Below, in pieces: positions 1 through 9,110 of a stretch of DNA of 64,000 bases. Position numbers and translations under genes: made by a program. The notes under the pieces are model-generated. The model worked only from the letters and a program-made list of their open reading frames with translations, made no database searches and was not told the origin of the DNA. Location of the stretch: the NCBI RefSeq assembly GCF_004337365.2, contig NZ_CP044016.1:2418001-2482000 (forward strand), given 5' to 3'. This DNA comes from Rhizosphaericola mali (GTDB lineage Bacteria; Bacteroidota; Bacteroidia; Chitinophagales; Chitinophagaceae). The stretch's first letter is position 1. Each line of letters begins with the position of its first letter.

Positions 1-1802
1 AATTTTGTAAGTGATTTTCCTAACTGAGTTATATCTAATTTATTTGCAGTATACCCAGTAATGAGGGAGGATTGTTGACGACTCTTTTGCATATATCCCG
101 CAGAATCCATACCCATTAAGGAGTCATAGGCAACTATATCCATAGAATAATCCCGACTTAACAACCTGCCTTTTTGTAGTTTCAATCCTAATGTCTTGGC
201 TAGATCTATATCACCTTTGATATAATTTATTGTGATATTATTTTGAGGATTATTGGGATCCGCCACTTCATTTGACATAAAACCTGCGCCATAAGAAGGC
301 AACCAAGATGTTAAGGCAACACTTTCAACGTTAGGATTCTGCAATAGTTGATTTTTAAGTGCATCTGCATGATTACCAAAGGATGTAAAGTCTATGGCTA
401 GTAGATTATTTTTATCAAACCCTAAGGATTTATTTTTCAAAAAACTGGATTGTTTCCATATCACAATCAAGGAAATTAGAACTAATATCGATAATGAAAA
501 CTGAACAATAACTAAGCTTTTACTTACAAATGTCTGTAGCGAAAATTTGCCAGAAATCACCCTATCATTCTTTATAATTGAATAATTAATTTTGGATAAA
601 GCCCAAGCTGGATATGCACCTATTAAAATACTAATTATAAATATTATAAAAATTGCACTTGCAAATAGATACCATTGAGAAAAAAATGTAATCTGCATCG
701 ACCGCCCCATCAAATTTCCTAAATAAGGTAAAGACATTACATATATTATAAAGGCTAGCAATAAGGATACTGAAAAATATAATAGTGATTCTGTAATGAA
801 AACATATGCGATTTGTCTTTTTTGAGCACCTAATATCCGGCGCACGCCCATTTCTTTTAGTCTTTTAGTGGCTTTAGCCATTCCGAGGTTTATATAGTTG
901 ACAGCAGCAATGACTAATATTAGTCCCGCAATTAATGAAAAAATTACAATACTTTGATAACTGCCTTTAGGTGTATTGGAATTGGAGAATTCAGAATGTA
1001 AATAAATATCTTTAAGTGGCTGCAATTCTATTTGATATGGATTTTTAACCTTAACAAAATTGCGGTACCATAAATTAAATTTATTTGTAAATGTCAGAGG
1101 ATTACTTCCTGCGTGTAATAAGACAAAGTGCTGAACGAAAGTACCCGACTGATTATTTTGCAACACACCATTATAGGGTAAATTTATTTGTATAATATCT
1201 GCATGAAAAATACTATTTTGTGGCGAATTATCAACTACGCCTGTTATAATTCTTGGATGATCTTTATCCTCATATGCATCTACACCATATATAATTTTTC
1301 CAATAACATTCTGATTTGGAAAATAGGTATCTTTAAACTTTTTAGAGATAATCACATTTGGCATATTGTCGTCAATCAAAAATTTCTTTGGATTACCTTC
1401 AAGCACTTGAAAATTTAATAAATGCCACATCGTGGTATCAGCGTCTAATACATTGACATTGATCGCATCACTTGTATTTTCTGATAATTTTAATTGACGC
1501 TTTGAAGTAATGATCCTTGATACACTACTCACCTCAGGATATTTTTGAAATTCGTTCTCCAAACCTACGAAAGAAACGTCCATTTTGTTATACATTCCTT
1601 CTCCCATTTTATTTATAGTATTCACCCTATAAATATTATCCGATTTTTTCCAACTGCGATCAAATGAAAGATCATTTAACACTATAGTTAATAAAAACAA
1701 ACAAGTCGTTAATGCCACAGTCAGACCAATAATATTAATGAAGGAAAAAACCTTATCTCGTTGAAAACTACGAAAAGCAATTTGGATGTAATTTTTAAAC
1801 AT
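1..1802 (-). CDS. MacB/FtsX-type ABC transporter permease P1 (3' end cut by window)
   Basis: An open frame runs from the ATG at 1802 leftwards off the window with no stop, giving about 600 residues that begin MFKNYIQIAFRSF. Seen: an N-terminal membrane segment (about residues 20-42), a periplasmic MacB-type domain, a first FtsX repeat with the coupling motif KEMGVRRILGAQKR after the second membrane helix, a helix near residues 440-460 and the start of a second periplasmic domain. By comparison with P2-P9 roughly 200 C-terminal residues are missing. It lies 12 bp after the P2 stop and is the most downstream gene visible. Its first coupling motif has RR where most paralogs have RK. Substrate unknown. 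No frameshift or internal stop was found on translating the visible part. Confidence 0.9.
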   Translation of the reverse strand, partial: MFKNYIQIAFRSFQRDKVFSFINIIGLTVALTTCLFLLTIVLNDLSFDRSWKKSDNIYRVNTINKMGEGMYNKMDVSFVGLENEFQKYPEVSSVSRIITSKRQLKLSENTSDAINVNVLDADTTMWHLLNFQVLEGNPKKFLIDDNMPNVIISKKFKDTYFPNQNVIGKIIYGVDAYEDKDHPRIITGVVDNSPQNSIFHADIIQINLPYNGVLQNNQSGTFVQHFVLLHAGSNPLTFTNKFNLWYRNFVKVKNPYQIELQPLKDIYLHSEFSNSNTPKGSYQSIVIFSLIAGLILVIAAVNYINLGMAKATKRLKEMGVRRILGAQKRQIAYVFITESLLYFSVSLLLAFIIYVMSLPYLGNLMGRSMQITFFSQWYLFASAIFIIFIISILIGAYPAWALSKINYSIIKNDRVISGKFSLQTFVSKSLVIVQFSLSILVLISLIVIWKQSSFLKNKSLGFDKNNLLAIDFTSFGNHADALKNQLLQNPNVESVALTSWLPSYGAGFMSNEVADPNNPQNNITINYIKGDIDLAKTLGLKLQKGRLLSRDYSMDIVAYDSLMGMDSAGYMQKSRQQSSLITGYTANKLDITQLGKSLTK

Positions 1803-1810
1803 GACTATTC

Positions 1811-1844
1811 TATTTTATTCTGAGCGAAGACTGTTTACAGGATT
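1811..1844. repeat. 34-bp direct repeat at permease 3' end, copy 1
   Basis: Covers the end of P2 and its stop. Identical to 4231-4264 at the end of P3. Confidence 0.85.
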
Positions 1845-4205
1845 AGCTGTTGCTGATCGATATACCTGAAAACTCATTATAATTGAACTTACAAATATTA
1901 ATATCAAACCCACAAAAGCAAAAATCTCCCAATTTAAATCAATTTTATAAGCAAAAAAATCCAACCATTTACTAGAAAGCCACCATGCAATAGGAAAGGC
2001 AATAAACATTGAGACTATGATTAAACTCAAAAAAGCATATGACAATAAGCTAATTATACGTAAGGCACTTGCTCCAAATACCTTTCTAATTCCAATTTCT
2101 TTGACCCTTTGTTCGGCAATAAATACAATCATTCCGAATAGCCCCATAAAAGCAATAAGAATCACTGCACAGCTAAACAGTAACATTAAATTAGATATTT
2201 TTATATCATTTTTGTAAAGCATTTGAAATGACTGATTCATAAACAAATAGTCTAATGGTTCTCCTGGGATAGACTTTTTGAATATTGAATTAATTCTATC
2301 CATTGCTTGACTTACTTTCCCTGGAAAAATTTTCACATAAAAATCTGTCCGACCATCATCATCACTATTACAGATTGCCATTGCACCAATTTTATCATGT
2401 AAGGACTTAAAGGCATAATCTTTAATAACTCCAATAATATGTCCAGTATCTCCTTGCGACTTTGCAAAAAGACTACCTATAGGGTTAACAATTGCCATTT
2501 GCTTTACCGCAGTTTCATTCAGTACAAAATTACCTTTATCTCGATCACCATCTTGAAACCATCGACCTGCAACAATTTGAAAATTAAAAATATCTTTAGC
2601 TTCTGACGATACATAAAGACGAGTTATTGGAAACTTTAGTGAAGTATCCTTTCCTTGCCAATAATATCCTTGAACTCCAGATGAATTCATGGATCCTTCT
2701 GGAGCCGTATTCAATAGGGCAACTTTGTCTATAGAATTATCTTTTAATAATTGATTTTTGAAGTACTGGCAAAAATCAATTATTTGTTTTGAGTTATAAT
2801 TCATTTTCCTCACTACAGAATATGGTAGACTAAAGGTAACCACTTGAGATCGATTATACTGAGTAGTTGTATTTTGTGCCAATTTCATTTGTTTAAAAAT
2901 GACGATCGTACCAATTATAAAAACAATAGAAACGACAAATTGAAATACCACTAAACATTTTCTAAAAAAGACATTTTTCCATTTTAGTAACGTATGTCCT
3001 TGCAAAAAATCAAGCGGTTTAAAATAGGTAATAGTTAACGCTGGCAATACCCCATTAAGAAAAGTAACTAGCAATAAAGTAATCAATGACAATAGACCAA
3101 ATAAAAAATAATGTTGCGAAAATTGAAAATTAATTTCAGTTATAGTATCAAAAATTGGCAAAGAAATACTTATCAAAAGTAGTGAAAGTATTAAAGCGAA
3201 TACGCACATCAAAAATGATTCTATCAAAAATTGCCAAAATATTTGATTTTTAGAACTACCTATAATTTTTCGAATACTGACTTCTTTTGTTCTCACATTA
3301 ATCTTCGCAACCGTAAAATTGACATAATTAATGCTTCCCATGATTAATAACACAATCGAAAGTATCCCAAATATCCAAACTGCAAGATGACTACCACGCT
3401 TAAATGCAGGATCAAATGAATCTATGTCAAAATGTAATTCATTTAAAGGCTGTAATACAACATCCGCATCAATTTTATTAAATCCATTTTGTATGGTACA
3501 AGATATGGCATTTTGAAATTTTGTAACATTCGTATTTGGAAATAACCTAACAAATGTGCGGAAATTGGAATTATTCCAATCATTCTCATAAGGATTTTGA
3601 TTCCTTTTATTTTTTTGAGAAGTACTAGCAATAAGCGCTTTAAATTGAAAACTAGAATTACTAGGGTTATCCTGAACTACCGCTTTTACTTGGAATGGAA
3701 CAGAATCCATCATTACAAATCGTCCCAAACTATGATTATTACCGAATAACTTCTTTGCCTCAGATGCTGTTAAGACCAAAGAATAGGGATCTGTATCCCA
3801 ATTCTTTACAGAACCTTCTAATACTTTATAATTAAAAATTTTAAACCAATTGCTATCGACAATAGCAATATTGTAATCTTTAAAAGCATTACCATTTATA
3901 ACTTCAACCTTTCGTGCAGTATTTAATCTTGTGACTAAGTCCACATAAGGATTATTTTGAAGTATATTTCCGACAGGGTATATTGTTAAAGGATTAAGAC
4001 CTTCGAAACCTGTATATTTAACTTCCGTGAGATAAATATTATTCGCCTTATCATGGTAATTATCAAAACTTAGTTCATTTTGTACCCAAAGTAGAATGAG
4101 GATAAATGACGTAAACGAAATGGACAACCCAAAAAGGCTGACTATAGTTGTAGTAATATTTCGTTTTATATTACGAAAAGCGGCAACAAAAAAATGCTTT
4201 ATCAT
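1815..4205 (-). CDS. MacB/FtsX-type ABC transporter permease P2
   Basis: 796 residues. Inner-membrane permease with two MacB-periplasmic plus FtsX units in one chain. Predicted helices lie near residues 20-42, 275-300, 325-352, 366-392, 415-437 and three after about 680. Coupling motifs are KEVSIRKIIGSS (about 308-319) and KEIGIRKVFGAS in the C-terminal half. The tail is NPVNSLRSE. The start MIKHFF aligns with the MFKNYL start of the paralogs. It begins 29 bp after P3 ends. The last 34 bp region around its stop (1811-1844) is identical to the same place in P3. Export of a hydrophobic or peptide-like substrate together with the HlyD protein is an inference from the family. Confidence 0.93.
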   Translation of the reverse strand: MIKHFFVAAFRNIKRNITTTIVSLFGLSISFTSFILILLWVQNELSFDNYHDKANNIYLTEVKYTGFEGLNPLTIYPVGNILQNNPYVDLVTRLNTARKVEVINGNAFKDYNIAIVDSNWFKIFNYKVLEGSVKNWDTDPYSLVLTASEAKKLFGNNHSLGRFVMMDSVPFQVKAVVQDNPSNSSFQFKALIASTSQKNKRNQNPYENDWNNSNFRTFVRLFPNTNVTKFQNAISCTIQNGFNKIDADVVLQPLNELHFDIDSFDPAFKRGSHLAVWIFGILSIVLLIMGSINYVNFTVAKINVRTKEVSIRKIIGSSKNQIFWQFLIESFLMCVFALILSLLLISISLPIFDTITEINFQFSQHYFLFGLLSLITLLLVTFLNGVLPALTITYFKPLDFLQGHTLLKWKNVFFRKCLVVFQFVVSIVFIIGTIVIFKQMKLAQNTTTQYNRSQVVTFSLPYSVVRKMNYNSKQIIDFCQYFKNQLLKDNSIDKVALLNTAPEGSMNSSGVQGYYWQGKDTSLKFPITRLYVSSEAKDIFNFQIVAGRWFQDGDRDKGNFVLNETAVKQMAIVNPIGSLFAKSQGDTGHIIGVIKDYAFKSLHDKIGAMAICNSDDDGRTDFYVKIFPGKVSQAMDRINSIFKKSIPGEPLDYLFMNQSFQMLYKNDIKISNLMLLFSCAVILIAFMGLFGMIVFIAEQRVKEIGIRKVFGASALRIISLLSYAFLSLIIVSMFIAFPIAWWLSSKWLDFFAYKIDLNWEIFAFVGLILIFVSSIIMSFQVYRSATANPVNSLRSE

Positions 4206-4230
4206 AAGATAATTTTTAAAATTGCTATTG

Positions 4231-4264
4231 TATTTTATTCTGAGCGAAGACTGTTTACAGGATT
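4231..4264. repeat. 34-bp direct repeat at permease 3' end, copy 2
   Basis: Covers the end of P3 and its stop. Identical to 1811-1844. Encodes the shared VNSLRSE tail. Confidence 0.85.
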
Positions 4265-6634
4265 GGCGACAGCAGCCTTTAAAGCATTAAATCCGATAGT
4301 ACCAAAAGCGATTACCATCACAAAAAAAGCAGCACCTAAGAAAACCAACGAGCTAATATTTGTCTTGTAGGCAAAATCACTTAACCATTGCGTCATCACC
4401 CAATAAGCTAAAGGAGTAGAAATGATAACCGCAATCAGTACGAGCCTTAAAAAATCTTTACTAACCATTTTAATAATATTTCCAACACTAGCACCGAGAA
4501 CTTTTCTAACACCAATCTCTTTTGTTTTGATTTGTGCTGTGTACGTTGCCAAGCCAAACAATCCTAGACAGGAAATAAAAATTGCAATACATGCAAAAAT
4601 GGCGAACAATATTCCTGTCTGTTGTTGAGATTGGTAATGTGCATCAAATGTTTTATCAATAAAATTGTAAATAAACGGCGCATTGTCTCTATCAAACCTT
4701 TTGAATTGATTTTCTACAGTTTGGATGGCATTGCGCGCGTCTGCACCAGTTGTACGCACATAAAGTACATTTTTAAAGTCCCTAGACCTGATCACCAATG
4801 GAGCAATCGGTTCTTTTAAAGATTTAAAATTAAAATCTTTCACGACTCCAGCTATCTCTCCTTCCAAATTGTCATAACCTATTTTCGTACCGACATAAGG
4901 AGGTTTTAATCCCATTTTTTGGACTGCTGTTTCATTTAAAATGTACTTATACTCATCAGACGGACTTCCAGAAAAATTACTTCCATAAACTAATTTATAT
5001 TTCATCGTCGGAATAAAATTTTTATCTGCATATACACGCCAAAGCATAAAGGGCGTACTATCTTTTTTACCTGCCCAAACTATATCACCAGACACATCAC
5101 TCACATTTGTAATATCTTTGGTATAGGTAAATGAAGCATTTAAAATACTCTTTTGCGAAAGCAAATTATTTACGATAGCATCTGCATTTTTAGAGGCTTC
5201 ATCAGGAAAGGTTACCGTAAATACATAACTTTTATCATAGCCAAGATCTTTATTTCTGATAAAAGACATTTGTTTGGACATGATGATTGTACCCACCAAT
5301 AAAAGAAAAGAAACACCAAATTGGAGCGTTACGAGTACCTTCCGGAAAGTTGCTTTATTTAATCCCAAAACTCTTTTTTCCCTTAATAAACTTAGCGGCT
5401 TGAACGATGACAATATCAAGGCAGGATAAATACTTGATATTAAGAAAGTAACTAAAATAGCAAAGAAAAGAATCTCGACAGTAGAGAAATCAAGTAAAGA
5501 AAATGATAATTGTTCCCCTGTAACCTTATCATATAAAGGTTTGAGTAAAATAATTAAAACTATAGAAATAGTAATTGCAAATAAAAATGTCAAAAGAGTT
5601 TCTATGACAAACTGCAAAAACAATTGCCCTTTCTTTGCACCGACTATTTTTCGGATACTGACATTTTTCACCTGTGTCATGGATCGTGCAGTCGATAGAT
5701 TAATGTAATTGATACCAGCTATAATCAAAATAAATATAGCGACAAGCCCCATAATCTTGACCATTTGTAAAGCTGTCGTATTTCCATCTATTCGAATAAG
5801 ATGTTCATCTTTCAGACTTTGTAATTGGAATTTTGTTGGACTTTGTTCATTTTTAGCATTTTTAAATAATTGATGAAACTGTAAAGTCAATTTATCAGCA
5901 ACTATAGAAGGACTTACTCCAGACTGAAGTAAAAGAAAGGTTCTAAAGCTATAATCATCTACATCATCATCAATAGTATTCCACTGATTATTTCCCCCTC
6001 TATCCGTAAATCTTTTTGCATAATAAAATAATGAAAATATAGCATCATACTTTAGTGAAGAATTACTAGGAAAATCTTTTATAATAGCACTTACTGTAAA
6101 ATTTTGTTTATCAAATAGCAATGTTTTCCCAAGCGCATCCACCGAACCAAAAAGTTTCTTTGCCGTTGATTGCGTAATAACAACAGAATTAATATTTGAC
6201 AATACTGCATGAGAATTTCCTTCTAATATTTCATAATCGAAAACATGAAAGAAATTGGTATCGGCATATACAATTTTATTATTATCAAAAACTTTAGTCC
6301 CTGTACTATTAGACAATAAAGAATTATCCTTATCCTCCTGCTCTGCCAATCTCACATAGGACAATACCTCGGGAATATTCTTTGAAAGAATGGATACAGG
6401 TGCAGGCGCACCTTGCCACGGAAAAGAGGTATTTCCGGTATAGATATGCGCATTTATTTCATAAATATTTTCATATTTTTTATTAAATCGATCGTAGCTC
6501 AATTGATTCTGTACCCAAAGTAACAACATAATGCTAGTTGCAATACCTACTGCTAATCCTACTATATTGAGAATGCTGTAAAATTTATTAGCTTTCAAAC
6601 TGCGCCATGCGGTTCTTAAATAATGTATAAACAT
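4235..6634 (-). CDS. MacB/FtsX-type ABC transporter permease P3
   Basis: About 799 residues from the ATG at 6634. The frame also has an ATG at 6643, but the MF start matches all paralogs. Same two-unit layout: helix at about 20-40, first FtsX core at about 290-430, second periplasmic domain at about 455-670, second FtsX core to the end. The first coupling motif deviates (VKNVSIRKIVGAKK, with N instead of E). The second is canonical (KEIGVRKVLGAS). The tail is NPVNSLRSE, shared with P2. The periplasmic parts differ strongly from P2, so recent identity is limited to the ends. It sits 28 bp after the P4 start region and 29 bp before P2. Confidence 0.92.
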   Translation of the reverse strand: MFIHYLRTAWRSLKANKFYSILNIVGLAVGIATSIMLLLWVQNQLSYDRFNKKYENIYEINAHIYTGNTSFPWQGAPAPVSILSKNIPEVLSYVRLAEQEDKDNSLLSNSTGTKVFDNNKIVYADTNFFHVFDYEILEGNSHAVLSNINSVVITQSTAKKLFGSVDALGKTLLFDKQNFTVSAIIKDFPSNSSLKYDAIFSLFYYAKRFTDRGGNNQWNTIDDDVDDYSFRTFLLLQSGVSPSIVADKLTLQFHQLFKNAKNEQSPTKFQLQSLKDEHLIRIDGNTTALQMVKIMGLVAIFILIIAGINYINLSTARSMTQVKNVSIRKIVGAKKGQLFLQFVIETLLTFLFAITISIVLIILLKPLYDKVTGEQLSFSLLDFSTVEILFFAILVTFLISSIYPALILSSFKPLSLLREKRVLGLNKATFRKVLVTLQFGVSFLLLVGTIIMSKQMSFIRNKDLGYDKSYVFTVTFPDEASKNADAIVNNLLSQKSILNASFTYTKDITNVSDVSGDIVWAGKKDSTPFMLWRVYADKNFIPTMKYKLVYGSNFSGSPSDEYKYILNETAVQKMGLKPPYVGTKIGYDNLEGEIAGVVKDFNFKSLKEPIAPLVIRSRDFKNVLYVRTTGADARNAIQTVENQFKRFDRDNAPFIYNFIDKTFDAHYQSQQQTGILFAIFACIAIFISCLGLFGLATYTAQIKTKEIGVRKVLGASVGNIIKMVSKDFLRLVLIAVIISTPLAYWVMTQWLSDFAYKTNISSLVFLGAAFFVMVIAFGTIGFNALKAAVANPVNSLRSE

Positions 6635-6662
6635 AATAATCATTTATTTATCAAGGAAATAT

Positions 6663-9050
6663 TTATTCTGACCTCAAACTTTTAACAGGATTGGCAACAG
6701 CGGCTTTGATACCATAATAGCTCACAGAAACAATCGTTATCACTATAGTCAATATGCCACAACATCCAAAAATCCACCAAGTCAAACCAATCTTATATTC
6801 ATATTGCATCAGCCATCTGCTCATAAAACCATACCCTAATGGAATTGATATCAAACTAGCAATCATAACTAACAAGAAAAACTCCTTCGAAAGCATTATC
6901 CAAATGTCCAATATCGTAGCACCCAAAACCTTACGTACCCCGATTTCCTTAGTTTTCTGTTCAGCAACAAATCCTGTCAATCCTAACAAACCTAAAGCAC
7001 ACAAGAACACAGCCAACAAAGAAAATGTAAGTGCCAAATTGCCTAATCTTTTTGTCATTTGAAATTTAGACGCAAAATCCTGATCAACGAAAGTGTAGTT
7101 AAAAGGAGCATTAGGAATATATTGTTTAAATTCTTTTTCTATTATGGATAGTGATTCTTTGGCACTTTTGTTTGGATTCAAACGCATGTGCATGAAATTC
7201 ACATTATTTTGATCCAAAAAATAAATGGAATGCTGCACATTGGAAAAAGGTGAAGATGTAATTAAATTTTTGGTTACGCCGATTATAGTTAGATTCTTAC
7301 CGTCATATTTAAGCGTTTTACCTACAGGATCTTTAAAACCAATATATTTGGCCGCTGCTTCATTTATCACAACACTGAGCGAATCGCCAGGATGAGAACG
7401 AGAAAAATCACGTCCCTCTACTAATTGCCAATCGATCAGATGACCAAATTCGTGTGAAACCCAATTCATACAGAAATCCATATTTTTATTGGGGCCTTTT
7501 CCATCCCAATCAAATCCATTACTAGTGGAATAAACCTCTGTAAGCGGAGAAGAAGATTCTGCCATTTCTACAATAGCACCCGATCTTTTCAGGTCATTTC
7601 TAAAAAGATCATATTTACCATAAAACTCCGGCGTTTGCATACTAAAAGAGAGCAATCCATTTTGATTATAGCCTATTGGTCTATTTTGTGCATGTTTGAT
7701 TTGAAGAAAAACAACTAAAGTTCCGATAATCAACACCGTCGAAATCGTTAATTGAAATACTACTAAAATCTTTCTAGGCAAAGTTGCCGATTTTCCTAGT
7801 CGATGTCCACCCTTTAACACTTTGACCGGTTTGAAAGAGGATAAAAACAACGCTGGATAACTTCCCGCCAGAAAAGATGTCATAACTATAAATAGAAATA
7901 TTCCTAACCAAAATATAGAAGCATGCCAAGGAATGGACAAATCCTTGCCTGTGAGCATGTTGAAAAATGGCATTACTACTATCAATAAAATAAAACTTAC
8001 TATAAATGCCAATACTACAGATAAGAATGATTCCAAATAAAAAAGACGAACCAACTGTTTTTTGGAAGATCCCAATGTTTTACGAATACCAACTTCTTTC
8101 GCTCTTTTCTCTGACCGTGCTGTACTAAGATTCATAAAATTGATACATGCCAATAACAATACAAATACACCTATAATTCCAAACAACCATACATAGTCAA
8201 TCTGTCCACCAACTTGTTTTCCATTAACAAAATGATTTCTGAGATACCAATCCTTCATTGGCAATGCAAAAATGACAGGTTTGAACGAACGCATGTCTTT
8301 TGCATGTCTATATTTAATATCATTGATTTTCTTTGAAACTTGTTCGGCAGTTGTATTTGCGGCTAGTTTGGCCAATACTTGAAAAGAATTATTATCCCAA
8401 ACTTGATGATCTCGTGAATATCTAACCCAAGCTTGATCTTGAACAAACAACTCATATGGCGCAATAAATTGCAACACGTCATAAGTACTGTTCTTAGGAA
8501 AATCTTTATATACACCGCCAATTTTTACAGGAGTTTTAGCGTCCATAGTTAGCATTTTTCCAACTACATCAGCCGTTCCAAATATCGCTTTAGCTGTACT
8601 CTCAGAAAGTAAGATTGAATTAGGATCGTTAAGACTACCATATTTTCCCGACAACATATCTAAAGATAACATACAATCCACATCGGGCCCCATAAAGTTG
8701 CCAGTAAAATTGATATTCTTTTTCCCAAAAGACAATATGTGATCTCCGTTCCAAGATGCAGGCACTATATATTCGAAACTACTTCCAAACTCATTCTTCA
8801 ACGCTTCGGCAAGAGGAAAAGGTTGAGATTCTTGTGTATAAGTAGTCCCATCAACCGTTTGATTTTGTTCTATCTTGACAATCGTATCATAGTTCTTAAA
8901 ATTCTTATTATAACTTAATTCGCTAAGAATCCAAATGCTGATAGCAAACAAAACTAATAGTCCAATGGCTAAGCCTCCAATATTAATAATAGCGGAAACC
9001 GGATTTCTAGTAATATTCCGCCAAGCTGTTTTTAAATAGTTTTTGAACAT
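6663..9050 (-). CDS. MacB/FtsX-type ABC transporter permease P4
   Basis: About 795 residues starting MFKNYLKTAWRNITRN. A TTG at 9056 extends the frame by two codons, but the ATG at 9050 fits the paralogs. First coupling motif KEVGIRKTLGSSKK, second KEIGVRKVLGATILD, tail NPVKSLRSE. The cytoplasmic stretch after the first unit carries LFLSSFKPVKVLKGG, a paralog-wide motif in which SSFxPxKxLKG recurs in P6 and P7. The upstream 99-bp junction with P5 (9012-9110) is nearly identical to the P5-P6 junction, direct evidence of tandem duplication. Closest relative in the array by eye is P6, with similar FtsX cores and different periplasmic domains. Substrate unknown. Confidence 0.92.
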   Translation of the reverse strand: MFKNYLKTAWRNITRNPVSAIINIGGLAIGLLVLFAISIWILSELSYNKNFKNYDTIVKIEQNQTVDGTTYTQESQPFPLAEALKNEFGSSFEYIVPASWNGDHILSFGKKNINFTGNFMGPDVDCMLSLDMLSGKYGSLNDPNSILLSESTAKAIFGTADVVGKMLTMDAKTPVKIGGVYKDFPKNSTYDVLQFIAPYELFVQDQAWVRYSRDHQVWDNNSFQVLAKLAANTTAEQVSKKINDIKYRHAKDMRSFKPVIFALPMKDWYLRNHFVNGKQVGGQIDYVWLFGIIGVFVLLLACINFMNLSTARSEKRAKEVGIRKTLGSSKKQLVRLFYLESFLSVVLAFIVSFILLIVVMPFFNMLTGKDLSIPWHASIFWLGIFLFIVMTSFLAGSYPALFLSSFKPVKVLKGGHRLGKSATLPRKILVVFQLTISTVLIIGTLVVFLQIKHAQNRPIGYNQNGLLSFSMQTPEFYGKYDLFRNDLKRSGAIVEMAESSSPLTEVYSTSNGFDWDGKGPNKNMDFCMNWVSHEFGHLIDWQLVEGRDFSRSHPGDSLSVVINEAAAKYIGFKDPVGKTLKYDGKNLTIIGVTKNLITSSPFSNVQHSIYFLDQNNVNFMHMRLNPNKSAKESLSIIEKEFKQYIPNAPFNYTFVDQDFASKFQMTKRLGNLALTFSLLAVFLCALGLLGLTGFVAEQKTKEIGVRKVLGATILDIWIMLSKEFFLLVMIASLISIPLGYGFMSRWLMQYEYKIGLTWWIFGCCGILTIVITIVSVSYYGIKAAVANPVKSLRSE

Positions 9051-9110
9051 AATCAATGATTAAAAAATGAAAATGAATTTTATTCGGAACGAAGACTTTT
9101 AACTGGATTT
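9012..9110. repeat. 99-bp junction repeat, copy 1 (P4-P5)
   Basis: Spans the P4 start, the 29-bp gap and the P5 end. It matches 11459-11557 at 96 of 99 positions, including the whole non-coding gap. Confidence 0.9.

Noticed and set aside
1188-1418. Short plus-strand open frame within P1
   Set aside because: Antisense shadow of the partial permease, which translates without a stop through the whole region. Many similar short frames lie opposite real genes.
9050-9056. TTG starts two codons upstream of P4 (and likewise P5 at 11503)
   Set aside because: The internal ATG gives the MFKNYL start that is conserved among the paralogs.
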